Counted from the stretch's first letter, positions 42,378 through 53,502 are shown. The stretch is 64,000 nucleotides of DNA from Ustilago trichophora (GCA_900323505.1 OOIN01000043.1:930001-994000), one strand, 5' to 3'. Notes: generated by a model from the sequence alone, not told the origin. A program made the numbers and translations.

Positions 42378-43068
42378 ATCCTCCTCTTAGTCTCACTTGG
42401 CTCGTTCTCGGTTCTAGCTTGTCGTTGATACCACATCTTTGTCCCGATTTCTTCTCCGTCACATGAAAAAAGCTAGTCTGCTTGCTACAAACTTGCTTCT
42501 TTACCCCCAACACAATTCATCCTCTTCCTCTGCCCTCCTCCCCCTTGCCATCTCGCAGAAAACAAAATATCGTTTTGATCTTTTGGTCTTGTCCTCATCA
42601 TCAATTCTACGCTTTTCTTTGTGGGGTTCATATCATATCGTCTGACCTGTTGTGTTGCACGCTCAACTTTGTCAAGGTTGCTGAAGACGTTTTTGAAAAT
42701 TGAGCTGTGTATGAATCGTAGTGAGGAGAACTCAGGCTGTTTGAAAGTGTGACCACATATGTACGTTGGGATGAAGGATAATGTACAGTACTGTACAGTA
42801 CATTCAATCGAGAAATTTGGAACCAGCACCATACCCCTCTTCCTACAAAATAGAAGAGGATGATGTGCCACGACTAGCGAAACTGTGAGAATACGATGCT
42901 AAAACATACAGTAGCTACCAGGCTTATGCAAATTGAGCCTAAAGACTAAAAATACAAGAAGGACGATGCGAGCGAGAAACCGAGACAAAAAAACAAACAA
43001 ACAAGCGAATACCCATTCAACATCAAAACAATAGAGCCTACATGGGATAGCAGCGACGCAACTGTCGA
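42378..43068. other. Convergent 3' intergenic region
   Basis: Between the Grp1-like gene (+) and the Cys-motif gene (-). It contains a perfect 21-base palindromic array of the TGTACAGTAC type at 42782-42802. No gene seen. Confidence 0.6.
42782..42802. repeat. Palindromic TGTACAGTAC array
   Basis: TGTACAGTACTGTACAGTACA reads as a near-perfect inverted repeat and is the best copy of a motif seen in several intergenic regions of this window. Confidence 0.85.
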
Positions 43069-43788
43069 TCACGGAGAGTAGCAAAGGTTACTCGAAGGTT
43101 GCGAGGAGTCGACTTTGGAGCAAGCTCCACAGTCTGGGCATGTTGCCCAGAGTTCGGAACCTGCACCGTCGTTGTAGCGAACGCAGAGCTGGGGGATGCT
43201 TTTGCACTGCGGACCGTGAATACGTTGCTGCGAAGAGGGATTACTCCCACAGTCGACGTCCATGCCATCGCTGCTGTCGGTGAGCGAGTTGTGACGACCA
43301 GTGCCAGGGGCTGGGCCGAGAATGCCATATGCCGAGCTGGGCGATATAGAAGGGTACGGTTCGACATCGGGATACTGAGAGGGAGCGGCGGTGCTGAAGT
43401 AGTCTGACCCATTCGACGGTTTATGCTCGTGTCCCAGCCCCGAGCTAGAACTAGAAGAAGGGGTGACAAAGCTGCTCGACGTAGCACCGCCAGCAGAGCC
43501 AGTGAAAGGGTTGTGACCGAGCTGAGCCAGCATCGCCCGATTCACATCTGCCGGCAGAGGATGGAACTGGGCATCCCCGTTGAAAACAAGCCCGGCAGAT
43601 CGAGGCAAGCTCAGCTTGGGACGAATCTGATGATACTCTCCAGCGTCGTACGACTCCAACTCGTCAAACGCCTTGCGCTTCTTGCCGCACGCCGAACCGG
43701 CGATATTCATAGGTGCAGCAACAGAGGCGTGACCCATGTTGATCGGGTTATAGCTTGTGGATTCGAATCCGTAGCTCTGGAAGACCAT
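43069..43788 (-). CDS. Uncharacterised protein with C-terminal Cys cluster, 239 aa
   Basis: I do not recognise a named family. The open frame reaches a TTG at 43803, but the ATG at 43788 (MVFQSYGFES) is the natural start. A basic GKKRKAF at 35-41 could be a nuclear signal. The middle is Ser/Pro/Gly rich and disordered. Near the C-terminus, C195 (HGPQCKSIPQLC) with C202 and the cluster C217, C220, C223 (ELWATCPDCGAC) could bind zinc. The arrangement of CKSIPxL, an aromatic, then CxxCG resembles a short conserved C-terminal module of uncharacterised fungal proteins, from memory and not checked. Single exon. Confidence 0.65.
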   Translation of the reverse strand: MVFQSYGFESTSYNPINMGHASVAAPMNIAGSACGKKRKAFDELESYDAGEYHQIRPKLSLPRSAGLVFNGDAQFHPLPADVNRAMLAQLGHNPFTGSAGGATSSSFVTPSSSSSSGLGHEHKPSNGSDYFSTAAPSQYPDVEPYPSISPSSAYGILGPAPGTGRHNSLTDSSDGMDVDCGSNPSSQQRIHGPQCKSIPQLCVRYNDGAGSELWATCPDCGACSKVDSSQPSSNLCYSP

Positions 43789-45638
43789 GATGTTCGATAT
43801 CAAAGGGAGGGAGGGTTGGCTATTTGACTAGCAAGAGGAGGGAGCCTTGAAAATTGGCGTAAAGTGACGGATGCGTAATTGGACTGATGCCAAAAAAGAA
43901 AAAAGACGCGAAATTGCGAGAAATGTCCTCTTTTTCTTTTCTTTTTCTTTTTCTTTTTCGCGGTTGAAATTGGCGGAGAGAGCCTCGAGCCGGAAGCAGG
44001 GTCTCCTTTTTTTGCGAAATGATTTACCGGACTCGGTAGAAGTGTGCGTAGCGGAGTGCGGATCTGCTTGTTCAAGAAGGCTTTTGAAAAGAAAGTGCGT
44101 GTGTGTGAGAGAGAGAGAAAGGGAGGGGAGGAAGGAGGTGGTGAAGTACGATGCTTCTTTGCAAGAGTTGAGACTGGGGCGTTGGACTGATGGAGTGGAT
44201 GATGGGATATGGTGAGAAGGAAGGGATCAAACGCGAGTTGGAGCTCGAGGTGATGCCTTTGATAGAACGGAGGGATCGAAAGATGAGGTTGGGAGCAAGG
44301 CGACTCCAACCTCTGCGATCCGCCACAAAGAGTTCAAGGTGGAGCAGCAGCGTAAGCGCGATTCCAAGGGCGGCGCGACCGCGACGAGCAACGAACGAAG
44401 CCGGTTCGGACGGACCTTTTGCTCTGCTCGAACGAGAGAGGGAGGTTGTAAAAAAAAGAGAAAGGAAAAGAAAACGCGCCAGCGCTAACAACGAGTCGCT
44501 CCGCGGCGAGCTTCCCACTCTTTTTCTCTGGTGGGTCACACGGGGCGGGAACAGCCCTAAAAAATCTGGGGTTCCTACCTCGCGTCGAGTCTCGATCATT
44601 TCATTCGCGTTGCCTCGTTCTTGACCACATTCGTTCGCCGCGTTTGGCAATGCATCTCGAACAGAAATGAAAGAGACTCGGCTATTTTCGTCACAAGGTG
44701 TTACAGACACACGGTAGGGCTTGGTCGATCCGTCGTTCGAATGAGAGGTTCGAAATTCTCACATAGGCCTCTTGTCTCAGAGCTGTCACTTATGGCCAAG
44801 CCCAAATTGGGCCAAGAGCGAACATGCCTTTAGTGTCGTCTGTAGCTTGACTTCATTCGGCGGCCAGGAGGACATGTCACGAGCCTCTTGGACGCCCCTT
44901 GCCACATGCCTGCCTTCCAATGTGCTCTGACAAGTCTGAGGCTCGCCACGCCCTTCTGAGAGATCGCAGAAGGCGTGCAAACAAAATCACACTAAGTTAA
45001 GGTACTGCTATCCATGCTGAAAGTGCAAGATCGGCACAGCCCACCGACCTAATCGTTGCTCAAGCTTCGGCTTTGTACAGTACGAGGGGCGGAAGGTCCG
45101 ACGTCGAGATGAAAGTCGACACCCACACACCCCGCGACCGCATCGTCCGACAACCTCATCCTCATGAGAGAGGCGTGAGACTTTTCTCTAGCGGCCACCG
45201 ATGGAATGCAGACACAACAGGGAAAAAAAAGGGAGAAAACAGATCCACGGCCGGATCAGCCGAAAAGGTGAAAGGAAAGAGGAGCGAGGAATTCGAGGAT
45301 CAGAGGGAAACGCTGACCGGGAAAAGAGGTTTCGAATTCCTGCCAGAACGAGTGAAGCGAGCGAGCCAGCGGATGTGCCGGTTTCGTGGACATCTGTCGC
45401 GCGGGAACGCTCTCGTACGGTATCTACCCTCATCCAACTCGCACTTTCTGAAGGCTCATCCTCGCTCCCTTCTCTCGCACACCTGTTACTCCTCCATTCA
45501 CCTCCTGCTTGGACGACTGCTACACAACTTCACACTCGCTGACATCCTTTTCATACCTTTAAATGTTCTCTACCTCTCAAATTGCATAAGTCTACCCCTT
45601 TGAATCCATCACATGAGCCCTACACATAACCACTTACC
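43789..45638. other. Intergenic, no gene recognised
   Basis: Promoter side of the Cys-motif gene. It has a CTTTTT-type repeat at 43929-43959 and a GA-rich run near 44105-44120. The larger frames at 44072-44710 (-) and 45073-45603 (+) are Ser/Arg/Leu-rich without any domain and are not called. Confidence 0.5.
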
Positions 45639-47115
45639 ATGCTGAGAGCAGCCGAACACTTGACGTGGTCAGCGACGCTCCACAAATTCAAATGTTGCAC
45701 ACACAACCTGATTACCAACAACGGTAACCATGACGATATCCAATGGCAGCAGGTCTCAGGCGCGCATCTGAGATGCAAAGTCGTAGCCACGCAGCCCAGT
45801 GTAAAGGCATGGACATTGCAGAGCTCGCAGAGCCATTGCGCGAGCTTCCCGTTGGCAGAGCCACCGCCGTTTTCATCTATCGATCGTCAGCTGCGACTTA
45901 TTGTTGAAAGTGGGTCGGTGGATGATGATTCCATTGAGAGGCAAAGCGGTGAAGTAGGGAGTCAGAGTGGTCTTCTGGGCCTCACTCAAAGTACGCCGCA
46001 AGCACGAGCGCCAGTAGTATTGGTAGGATGGGATATGCTCTATTTCCAGAACTTTGCCCGAGTAAGGTACGAGGTGTACTGAACATGCTGCTCTGCTTAT
46101 TGAGACCCGAATATCTAGCTGGACGTGGATCTTGTACGCATCATCAAGACATACTCCCATACGAGCCGGGCAGCGGAAGCCGTGCTGGCGTATCATCAGA
46201 AGATGCAGATCCTCCTTTGCTACATGGACGAGTACGATGCGTCAAAGGTAAGTAAAGCGAGCCTTCTGTGTGTTTGGAAGAGCATGTACCTCTTGCTGAA
46301 CTTCATGTAGCTCAAACACTTCGCAGAGCCATCGAATTCAGCTCACTTTCCTAAAGGAGGAAGATAAGAGTGGCTTTCTAGGGCTGATCGAGGTAAGTTT
46401 CGCCGCGTTTGATGAGCTTAACGTCACACAAGGCTAATTCTCGAATTTGTGTTCACTACTGCAGCCCGATGTCAGAGTCCGCTCAGCAGATGGTGAGGCG
46501 AAGCCTAGTGAGGTAGTGAACAACGTTCAGAAGGAAGAGAAACATGGACCTGCTGATGCTAGTGGGTCAGGAGAAATCAAGCCCGGCGGTACCGTGGTTG
46601 GCCTTGATGAAACGCAACTCGAAAGACATAGCCAAGACATCTTCAGCAAGCTGATGCAGCTGGCAGAGGCCAAGGTCCGCCAGGAGCTCTCGCAAACATC
46701 CGCATGCTGCAATGGAGCACAGTCCTCCGGCGACCATAGCTTTTGCGACGCACCCCGACATTCTTGCTCCTTGAATTGCGCCCATTCATCTCAGCACGAG
46801 CCAAGCGGCGAACAAGGCACCAAGGACTCTCTGAGATGCAGCTTGGACAGTCTGGCAAGCGTTTGCGCCGAACAGATGGAAACGCCTGAGACCGACTTAA
46901 AGGAGGACGAGATGAATAGCGAGTTGCAGGATGGAGAGTATGAAGAATACGAAGAAGGGCTTTACGGATGGCCTCATCCAAGTGCAGTCGAGTGCATTGT
47001 GGACGACGTTTGCAGGCTTTGCTTGACGGATCCCAACCTCGAATGGATGATCGCACGCAGTGTTGATGAGCATTTGCGAAGCACTTCCGCTCCCGACCAT
47101 GTTGACTATCGGTGA
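45639..47115 (+). CDS. Uncharacterised multi-exon protein, 5' end uncertain
   Basis: Four exons chain in phase 0 with good signals: exon 1 ends at 46061 (CGA|GTAAGG), exon 2 is 46119-46247 (LDVDLVRIIKTYSH... to |GTAAGT), exon 3 is 46342-46392 (LTFLKEEDKSGFLGLIE|GTAAGT), and exon 4 is 46465-47115. If exon 1 opens at the ATG at 45639 the product is 417 residues. Exon 2 is a likely helical, Ala/Tyr/His-containing segment. Exon 4 has a Glu/Asp-rich part (DGEYEEYEEGLYGW) and a helical end (VECIVDDVCRLCLTDPNLEW). No family recognised. Exon 1 is weakly coding before about 45880, and a 32-codon frame from 45809 (MDIAELAEPLREL) competes with it, so the true start may differ. Exon 3 also has a nearer acceptor at 46310 that would bring an early stop. 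Confidence 0.4.
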
Positions 47116-48067
47116 AGCTGATCGAAGCGGGCTCATTCAGAGCTGGTCTCAGGCCAACTGCAATCAAGCATCCCACGACACGAGCCACACTGGCCGAGCA
47201 CAACGAGCAGCCATCACAACTACAGCGGTTGTGAATCCCTCAAGCGCCGCCAAAACAAAAGAAGAACAGACAGGCACACGAGAGGCATGTGCAGCGTTGA
47301 CTACTGGACTGATTTTGGCAAAATTAGGTTTGTGGAGCGTGCAAAGGGAGAAGAGAGAGAGAGCGCGAAAAGAGAGATCTGGCTGGAATAGGCAAGGTGA
47401 TGATGCGATAAAAAATTGGTCCATTTTGACTGGCTGCAGCTCCGGTTTGGGGTTGCGAGATTAAATCTTTATCGCAGGGTCAGAAAGAGACAGAGACAAG
47501 AAAGGGCCAAAAAGACGCGGCGGCTTGTGTTGGCCCACGCTCAACCGAAACAGAATCCGACTCAGCAACCAAGCAGCCAAATCACGGCAGGCAAGCCACC
47601 CTTTCGCTTCGGTTATACTGTATTGGTGCACATTCTCACCTCTCAGCACACTACGCAGAGGAGAGCGCTGGTTCAACTCTTTTGGACACTCTAAGCTGAG
47701 AGCTTGCTTCTCTTTGACCTCCTCCTCCTCCTCCTCCACCATTGTTGGTAAATCTCGCTCATCTCATCTCATACCCTATCATCACACACACACTACACCA
47801 ACGCGCGCTCCCTCTCGACCCACTTTTCATCTCGGTGCTCGGTTCTGCCACCGTCCTTCTAATCAGAGCGTGGCGCACAACACGCAGTGGAGGTTCACCG
47901 ACTGCAAACTAGACTCTACTCAGCAAGCACCCAAACACACACACCTTCATTATCCACCCATCACCACTTCTCGCTAGAGCATCTGCTAAGCTGTCACCGC
48001 TAGCCTTGGTATGACCGTTGGCAATCGCATCTGAAAACCTCACATCGTCCAACGTGGTCAGCTCAAC
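47116..48067. other. Intergenic, promoter and leader of the Tco89-like gene
   Basis: Contains a CTC run at 47720-47739 and C/T-rich leader sequence. Short frames show no family features. Confidence 0.55.
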
Positions 48068-50725
48068 ATGGCGGCCACGTCGCGACGTCGCTCGTCGCAT
48101 GGCCTCACTTCGTCGGGCTCCTCTACACAGCTCGCTCGAAGGGGCTCCTCTTCCAGGCTCGGTGGCGCTCGCGGTCGCTTCGATCCAAGCCTCATGATGT
48201 CTTCCAACGCCGCTTCCTCCAACAAGGGCAGCCGCGATGCATCACCTTACGACGAACGCAACGCTGCCGACGATGACGCCGCAGCAGCAGCCCATGACAA
48301 GGCTACGCACCGAAACAAGTCTACCGATCGTCTTCAACGATCCCGAGACAGCAGCACTCATCTTGGCGGCAAGCGTTCCAAGTCCTACACCCATCTCGCC
48401 TTGACCGCTGACGATGCCAACGGCGGCAGGCGACGCAAAGGTGCCAGCAGGAAGGGCAAGAACCAGCGTACAGAGCCCGAGGATGGCTGGACCAGTGCCA
48501 GCGCCGACAACACTCCAAGCGACCACAGCGCCGAAGTGTCTCCCTCGAGCAGCCCGGCAGATGAAGGTCTCGTCTTGGGCATCAAGAAGCGTCCAGCTAA
48601 TCCGAAGCAAACATCTACCAGCACCACCCTCCCTGCACCCAAGAAGGAGTCGTTCCCACAGCCACCTGATACACCCAGAGCCAGTGCAAAGGTGCTTGAG
48701 CCTGAGAACGGCCACAGCACTCCTGAGCGCAGAGCTGTTGATGCCGAAGCTAGCTCCGCTTCAGCGACATCTGCAGCTGTTCAGTCGAGCTTATCTAAAC
48801 ATCCCGAAGCTCCCGATCAACTGGCGCGAGAGGACACCACCAGGACCCTGGTCGACCGCCAGACCGATGGCACGGATGCAGCCGAAGCGACGGCGTCGCA
48901 GTCTGGTTCGCAACAAGGTTCATCATCGCGCGCCACGCCAGAGGTCACTTCACTCGATAACAGCATGTCCTCGCTCAAACTGGTAGCGTCGCCAGCATCC
49001 GAAAAAGCTCCATCGCGAAATGGCTCCGGACTGACACTCGACCCTGTTACCCACACGCGCCACCACCGCGTCTCTTCCAATGCATCGAATCGTACGCTCC
49101 GCTCGTCCATGCCTCTGGCTTCCTCACCGTCTTCCATTCGATCCAAGTCGTCGGTTCTATCAAGCCGCTTCCCTCTCTTCTCCAGAGAGACTCAAGCTGC
49201 GGCTCCTCCGATGCTCGACACTCACAATGCACTTGCCGGTCGACTAGGAGCACGACACGAAGACCGAGGCGATCTTTTGGCACCCTTGGCAGGCCCCAGC
49301 CGCTCCGGTCGAAGTGTCAGTGCAATGGTCTCGAGCACCAGTGCACCAGTGGGACTCGATCAACTCCCGCATGGTTCTCTCGATAGCCGCTCCAATGCAC
49401 TGACCAAATCTGGCCAGGGCAAAGGAATCCACTCAACCGTTGGAACGCCTTCGCCGTTGTCATCGGCCACACAGTCTGCCGCTGCCACTGTCGGCTACGG
49501 ATCCCAGCAGCGTTTGGCAAAGGACACTGTCAGCGACCGCCGAAGAACCGCAAGCACGCAGAGTCTCACTGCAGCAGATGCAGCCAAGCTCGCAGCCAAG
49601 CTTCGTCTGGCCCGCGACTCGATGGACGATCACGGACTTGGCGGCTACGGCTCGACACAACGCGGTGCACAGGGATACAATCCGCGACTCGAAAAGTACA
49701 AGAAGCCGGTGGTCTCGACTTTTGTCAAAGATGCAGCCACCGAGGTGCCCCAAGCGATCGAGGTACAGGCCAACTCGGTGTATTCCAAGTTGTTCTCGCA
49801 GGCGCACGACAGCCAGAACGGTGAAGATCCAGACAAGCGCATGATCCGCTATGTCATGGGCTACGGAGTCAGTGGTCCACCCATCGAAAAGAGTCGTCTG
49901 TCGGACGCGTTGCTCGGACCAAGTCTGGACATGGCCGATTTTGAGTCGAGTTGGGCTCCCGCACTTGCACATGCTGCAGGATTGGGTGCAGCTGTGCCGG
50001 CGCCGATTCAGACGGAATACGGTCTGGTGACGCCTGAAGCGCCAGCTGCTGCAGGTGGTCCCAATTCGACGCCGCTGCACTTGATTCATGGTCTCACTAC
50101 CACCTCGCCCGATCCGTTCCCGCTGGATCCTACCGATGTCCCCGCGCTCCAGGAGGATGCCGACGTGTTTGACAGCCACCCAGTCTCGCAGCTTGCTCAG
50201 AACCCTATTCAACTGGTCGACCCTGCCCTGATTCGCGCGATCGCCATCACAACCCACGCCATCGCCGTGCACCGCTCGCATGTTGTCACTCGCCGCTATG
50301 CCGATCCGATGCGCGAAGGTCTCGAGCGTGTTGTGCGATCCTCTGGCCGCTACGTCCCTCTCGCCAAGACCAACAATACAGCTAACAGCGTTCCCAACTC
50401 GCCCCAAGTCAGCTCGCGATGGGGCCGCAAGACAGCCCCCAACAGTCCTGTCGGATCTCGTATCGATGCTCGCGACGGTGGCAGCGGCAACCGTCCTGGC
50501 TTCCAGCGTCGCAATACCTCGGATGCGCAGCACCAACAGCACCAGTCGCAGTACTCGAGCGGGTTGGGCCACCACAGCAATAGTGCGTCGTCGAACCTCG
50601 CGGGCCAGCTGTACAACCTTGTAGATGCGGCGGAGCATCCAGTGCGCAGCTTGAAGCGCGTTTGGTCTGGTGGGATTGCGAGAGGCGGATTGGCGGCTCT
50701 GACGCGGACCGAGGAGGAGGCTTGA
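48068..50725 (+). CDS. Disordered Ser-rich protein, possible TORC1 subunit Tco89, 885 aa
   Basis: A single exon from the ATG at 48068. Almost the whole protein is predicted disordered, with many Ser, Thr and Pro. Three N-terminal elements recall the fungal Tco89 family of TORC1 subunits: Ser/Arg repeats (RRRSSHGLTSSGSSTQL, residues 6-22), a KRSKSYTHLAL block at 102-112, and an acidic-aromatic EDGWTSASADNTP at 138-150 after a basic stretch. The second half is more ordered around residues 560-620 (NPRLEKYKKPVVSTFVKDA and DKRMIRYVMGYG) and 710-770. The C-terminus has a helix, LYNLVDAAEHPVRSLKRVW. If it is Tco89 it would act on the vacuolar membrane in nutrient signalling. The assignment rests on remembered motif patterns. 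Confidence 0.72.
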   Translation: MAATSRRRSSHGLTSSGSSTQLARRGSSSRLGGARGRFDPSLMMSSNAASSNKGSRDASPYDERNAADDDAAAAAHDKATHRNKSTDRLQRSRDSSTHLGGKRSKSYTHLALTADDANGGRRRKGASRKGKNQRTEPEDGWTSASADNTPSDHSAEVSPSSSPADEGLVLGIKKRPANPKQTSTSTTLPAPKKESFPQPPDTPRASAKVLEPENGHSTPERRAVDAEASSASATSAAVQSSLSKHPEAPDQLAREDTTRTLVDRQTDGTDAAEATASQSGSQQGSSSRATPEVTSLDNSMSSLKLVASPASEKAPSRNGSGLTLDPVTHTRHHRVSSNASNRTLRSSMPLASSPSSIRSKSSVLSSRFPLFSRETQAAAPPMLDTHNALAGRLGARHEDRGDLLAPLAGPSRSGRSVSAMVSSTSAPVGLDQLPHGSLDSRSNALTKSGQGKGIHSTVGTPSPLSSATQSAAATVGYGSQQRLAKDTVSDRRRTASTQSLTAADAAKLAAKLRLARDSMDDHGLGGYGSTQRGAQGYNPRLEKYKKPVVSTFVKDAATEVPQAIEVQANSVYSKLFSQAHDSQNGEDPDKRMIRYVMGYGVSGPPIEKSRLSDALLGPSLDMADFESSWAPALAHAAGLGAAVPAPIQTEYGLVTPEAPAAAGGPNSTPLHLIHGLTTTSPDPFPLDPTDVPALQEDADVFDSHPVSQLAQNPIQLVDPALIRAIAITTHAIAVHRSHVVTRRYADPMREGLERVVRSSGRYVPLAKTNNTANSVPNSPQVSSRWGRKTAPNSPVGSRIDARDGGSGNRPGFQRRNTSDAQHQQHQSQYSSGLGHHSNSASSNLAGQLYNLVDAAEHPVRSLKRVWSGGIARGGLAALTRTEEEA

Positions 50726-50981
50726 GTTTAGCTTGTGCATATTATTTATATACAAGTTGGTGGACTTTTTTTTATGACATGTGTTGTACGCACGACGTTT
50801 CATTGACATCTTTACTTTTCAGCATGCAATCACGAAATTTTGGCTTGAGACGCTTAGGGTTAGAGTTTGGCATAAGCTGGACATGTCATTAACATAAAAG
50901 TCATGTGCATAGAAGTGGAAAGAGAAGGGAGAACAAAAAAACAAAACGATGGACGCAGCTCGGACATTCTAAAGTGTGCGC

Positions 50982-51842
50982 TTAGAGCAGGGCGAGACCG
51001 GCGGCGAGAGCAGCGACGAGGCTACCGACCGAGGCGATGGCAGCGATGTTGACTGGGCTAGCAGCGTTCTTACCACCGTTAGCGGTGGCGGAGGAAGTGG
51101 TGGTGGTGGAGTTACCGTTTGCGGTGCTCTTCAAAGTAGCAGGGATCTTACCGTCTAAGAAGGTGGTGTTGCAAGTTTGGCCTAGCGCGCCTGCCAACTG
51201 TTGGTTGGAGTTGTTGGGGAAGAGGACGGAGTAGAGGCCGTGGGTGCAGTCTGTGCAGAAGGCGGTTTTGTTTGCAGACAGAGCCATGAGGGATTGCTGT
51301 TGGATGGTTTGGTTGCTGAGGACGTTCTGGATAGCTGAGAAGGTCAAATTCATACGGGTGGTGTCTTGGAGGGTTTCCATGTCTTTAACGAGGCATGATG
51401 TTCCGGTCGAATCCTGCAGACATGCAGCGGTACGAAGACGATCGTACGAGTTGATAAAGTAGTAGACCAAAGCAGGGATGTTTTGACCTCCATTGGCACC
51501 GAGATCGGTAGCGCAGGATTGAAGGAGCGAAGAGTTGGCGGCGGAAAGTTGGTCTTTGGTACAGGGGGATTTGGAAGCTCCGCAGATGTTGTTGTTGAGA
51601 TAGTTGGACAGACCGGGTAAGACGGAAGAGGTGTTTGCGGCCGAGGTGAGCGCTCCAACCGCAGAGGGAAGCGCAAGACACGACGAGATGTTGGAGGTGG
51701 TAACGATGCCAACGAGACCCGAGGCACAGTTGGCAGAGAGACCGGTGACCAGCGATGGATCCAGCTGGGCAGAGACGGTACCGGCAAGCCCAGCGACGGT
51801 AGCAGCGATGGCAAGGGTGGTTGTGGTGGCAATGGCTCGCAT
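50982..51842 (-). CDS. Secreted GPI-anchored cysteine-rich protein, 286 aa
   Basis: Starts at the ATG at 51842 with a clear signal peptide (residues 1-25, ending GTVSA|Q). The body carries about ten Cys (for example NCASG, SSCLAL, NNICGAS, SPCTKD, FCTDCTHG), probably disulfide-paired, and several N-glycosylation sites (NIS, NTS, NSS, NLT, NQT, NKT, NNS). A Ser/Thr-rich stalk near 240-255 leads to a small-residue omega region and a hydrophobic C-terminus (AAIASVGSLVAALAAGLALL), the layout of a GPI-anchored wall or plasma-membrane protein. I recognise no enzyme motif. Function unknown; single exon. Confidence 0.85.
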   Translation of the reverse strand: MRAIATTTTLAIAATVAGLAGTVSAQLDPSLVTGLSANCASGLVGIVTTSNISSCLALPSAVGALTSAANTSSVLPGLSNYLNNNICGASKSPCTKDQLSAANSSLLQSCATDLGANGGQNIPALVYYFINSYDRLRTAACLQDSTGTSCLVKDMETLQDTTRMNLTFSAIQNVLSNQTIQQQSLMALSANKTAFCTDCTHGLYSVLFPNNSNQQLAGALGQTCNTTFLDGKIPATLKSTANGNSTTTTSSATANGGKNAASPVNIAAIASVGSLVAALAAGLALL

Positions 51843-51873
51843 GACGAATAAAGGTCTTGTAGAATGGAGGCAA

Positions 51874-51892
51874 GGGGGGGGGGGGGGGGGGG
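51874..51892. repeat. Poly-G tract, 19 G
   Basis: Nineteen consecutive G on the plus strand, so a poly-C in the leader or promoter of the GPI-anchored protein gene, about 30 bases before its ATG. It could form a G-quadruplex on the non-template side. Confidence 0.95.
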
Positions 51893-53309
51893 CTTCAAAG
51901 GGAGGTGAAGTGAGGAAAGAAAGAAAAGGGGGGGGACTTGTCGAAGGAGGGATTCTTTCAACGGTTTATATGTCCCTTGCTTTCGTCACACTGGCATTTC
52001 CCAGGCACCTCTCACACGCACACAAAGGGCCGCAACGGCAGTTTCACTTTGACTGCCACACTCGGCATCGGTTCTCACTACTGATCCTAGATGAACTAGG
52101 GGGTCAGAAAAAAAAACGGGGAGAAAACGCATGAATGCATAAGTGTGGGGCTCTGTGGCTGCATCAGAGAAAAGTGGCAACGCCCTTCCTTTGCCTGTTT
52201 GCTAACGTTTTCGGAAAGACGCACAATTCGGCACCTCGCTTTTGCTTTGGTGGTGTCATTTTTTCCCTAACTTTTTGCCTTGTTCTGTACGAAAGAGGAC
52301 AAGTCAGTCGTCACATCGTGCCCTCTAGCAGCTGCAGAGCGGACCGAGCAGTAGCTTCATCAACGTGCATGCAGGACTAGGTGGTGCGGAGGAGCGAGGT
52401 CACTTTGTGGGGTTTATGGTGCGCAGGGACCACCATGGAAATGAACCCACTCACATCTTGACCTAGTTTAAAGCGGCATACTGTACGCCCTTGCACGAGC
52501 CCTCTTTTCTTATTTTTGTGGTTGAGCAGCAGCGCGACAGGCACCAGAACTCGTGAAGCAGAGGATGGTGGCGGCACACACACACACACACACAAGAGAG
52601 AAAGCCAAAAGCGCTTTCATCCCCCGCACGCGTCGGACAGTAACAGCGCTGGCTACGCATACAACTTTCCCTGTGCGGTACTGCTGTGTTGTAGCATCCT
52701 TTCCAAGTGAGAGTTGCCAAGGTGCCGAGGATGGAAGCCAAGAATTCTACACTGCTCGCCAAAGCTAGAAGCTGTACATGTGCCGTGCCGCGTGGGCCCC
52801 CAAATTAACCCCAACCATCTCCCACTTGGCGGTGTGTGCACTGTACTCTGTACTCTGTAGGTAGCCATCAAACCTCGGTGCGACGAGTAAGGCCACACCA
52901 CATAAAGAGGGCCAAGAGGAAGTAACTCGCGATCCCGATTCTCTCCTGCCCGATGGGTTGGATCGTATCCGTGAGAGTCGCGTGTGTGTTTGTGTGTTTG
53001 CTTGGACCCCTGTCTCAAATCAAGGTCCGCTTCTGTCCGTGTTGGATTCCAGTTGGGCCATTGAGCTTTTGCCACGGCTCTTGTGGTTGGTAGCTCGCTT
53101 GACAGCGTAAGCTAGCTCTGTACGATCAAAGATTGACTTTGAGATCAGATTTGCGAGGAGGCTGTTGCACTCAGGAATGTGGTGTTGGTGCCAAGTGGCG
53201 TCGAGTGTGAGTATATATTTCTCGGTGTTGTTTTCGTGCTTTTGCGCAAGAACAGGGGCTTTGGTCACAGATTCATTCACCTGCATCTCTTGCTTGAGCT
53301 TGGACCCTT

Positions 53310-53360
53310 TCTCTCTCTCTCTCTCTCGTACACACGCAACACACACACACACACACACAT
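53310..53360. repeat. CT then CA microsatellites
   Basis: A CT run at 53310-53327 and a CA run at 53340-53360 in the probable leader of the ArfGAP gene. Confidence 0.9.
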
Positions 53361-53502
53361 ACACATACTCACACCATTCACCTCGGCACTCGAGCAAAAG
53401 CAACCAAGCAATACCTCTTAAACCTCCCACCTCTCTCATCACATCGACACCCAATCCATCTCCAACAAGAATGGTCACGCCGCACTCAACCAACAACCAA
53501 AC

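Larger units (their letters stand above)
51843..53502. other. Divergent promoter region, GPI protein and ArfGAP gene
   Basis: About 1.66 kb without a recognisable gene. It contains a poly-G run at 51874-51892, CA runs at 52574-52594 and 53340-53360, and a CT run at 53310-53327 in the likely leader of the ArfGAP gene. Confidence 0.55.

Noticed and set aside
45809..45907. 32-codon frame MDIAELAEPLREL as first exon of the multi-exon gene
   Set aside because: Looks coding, but no good donor occurs before its stop that would join it to the next exon; kept only as an alternative.
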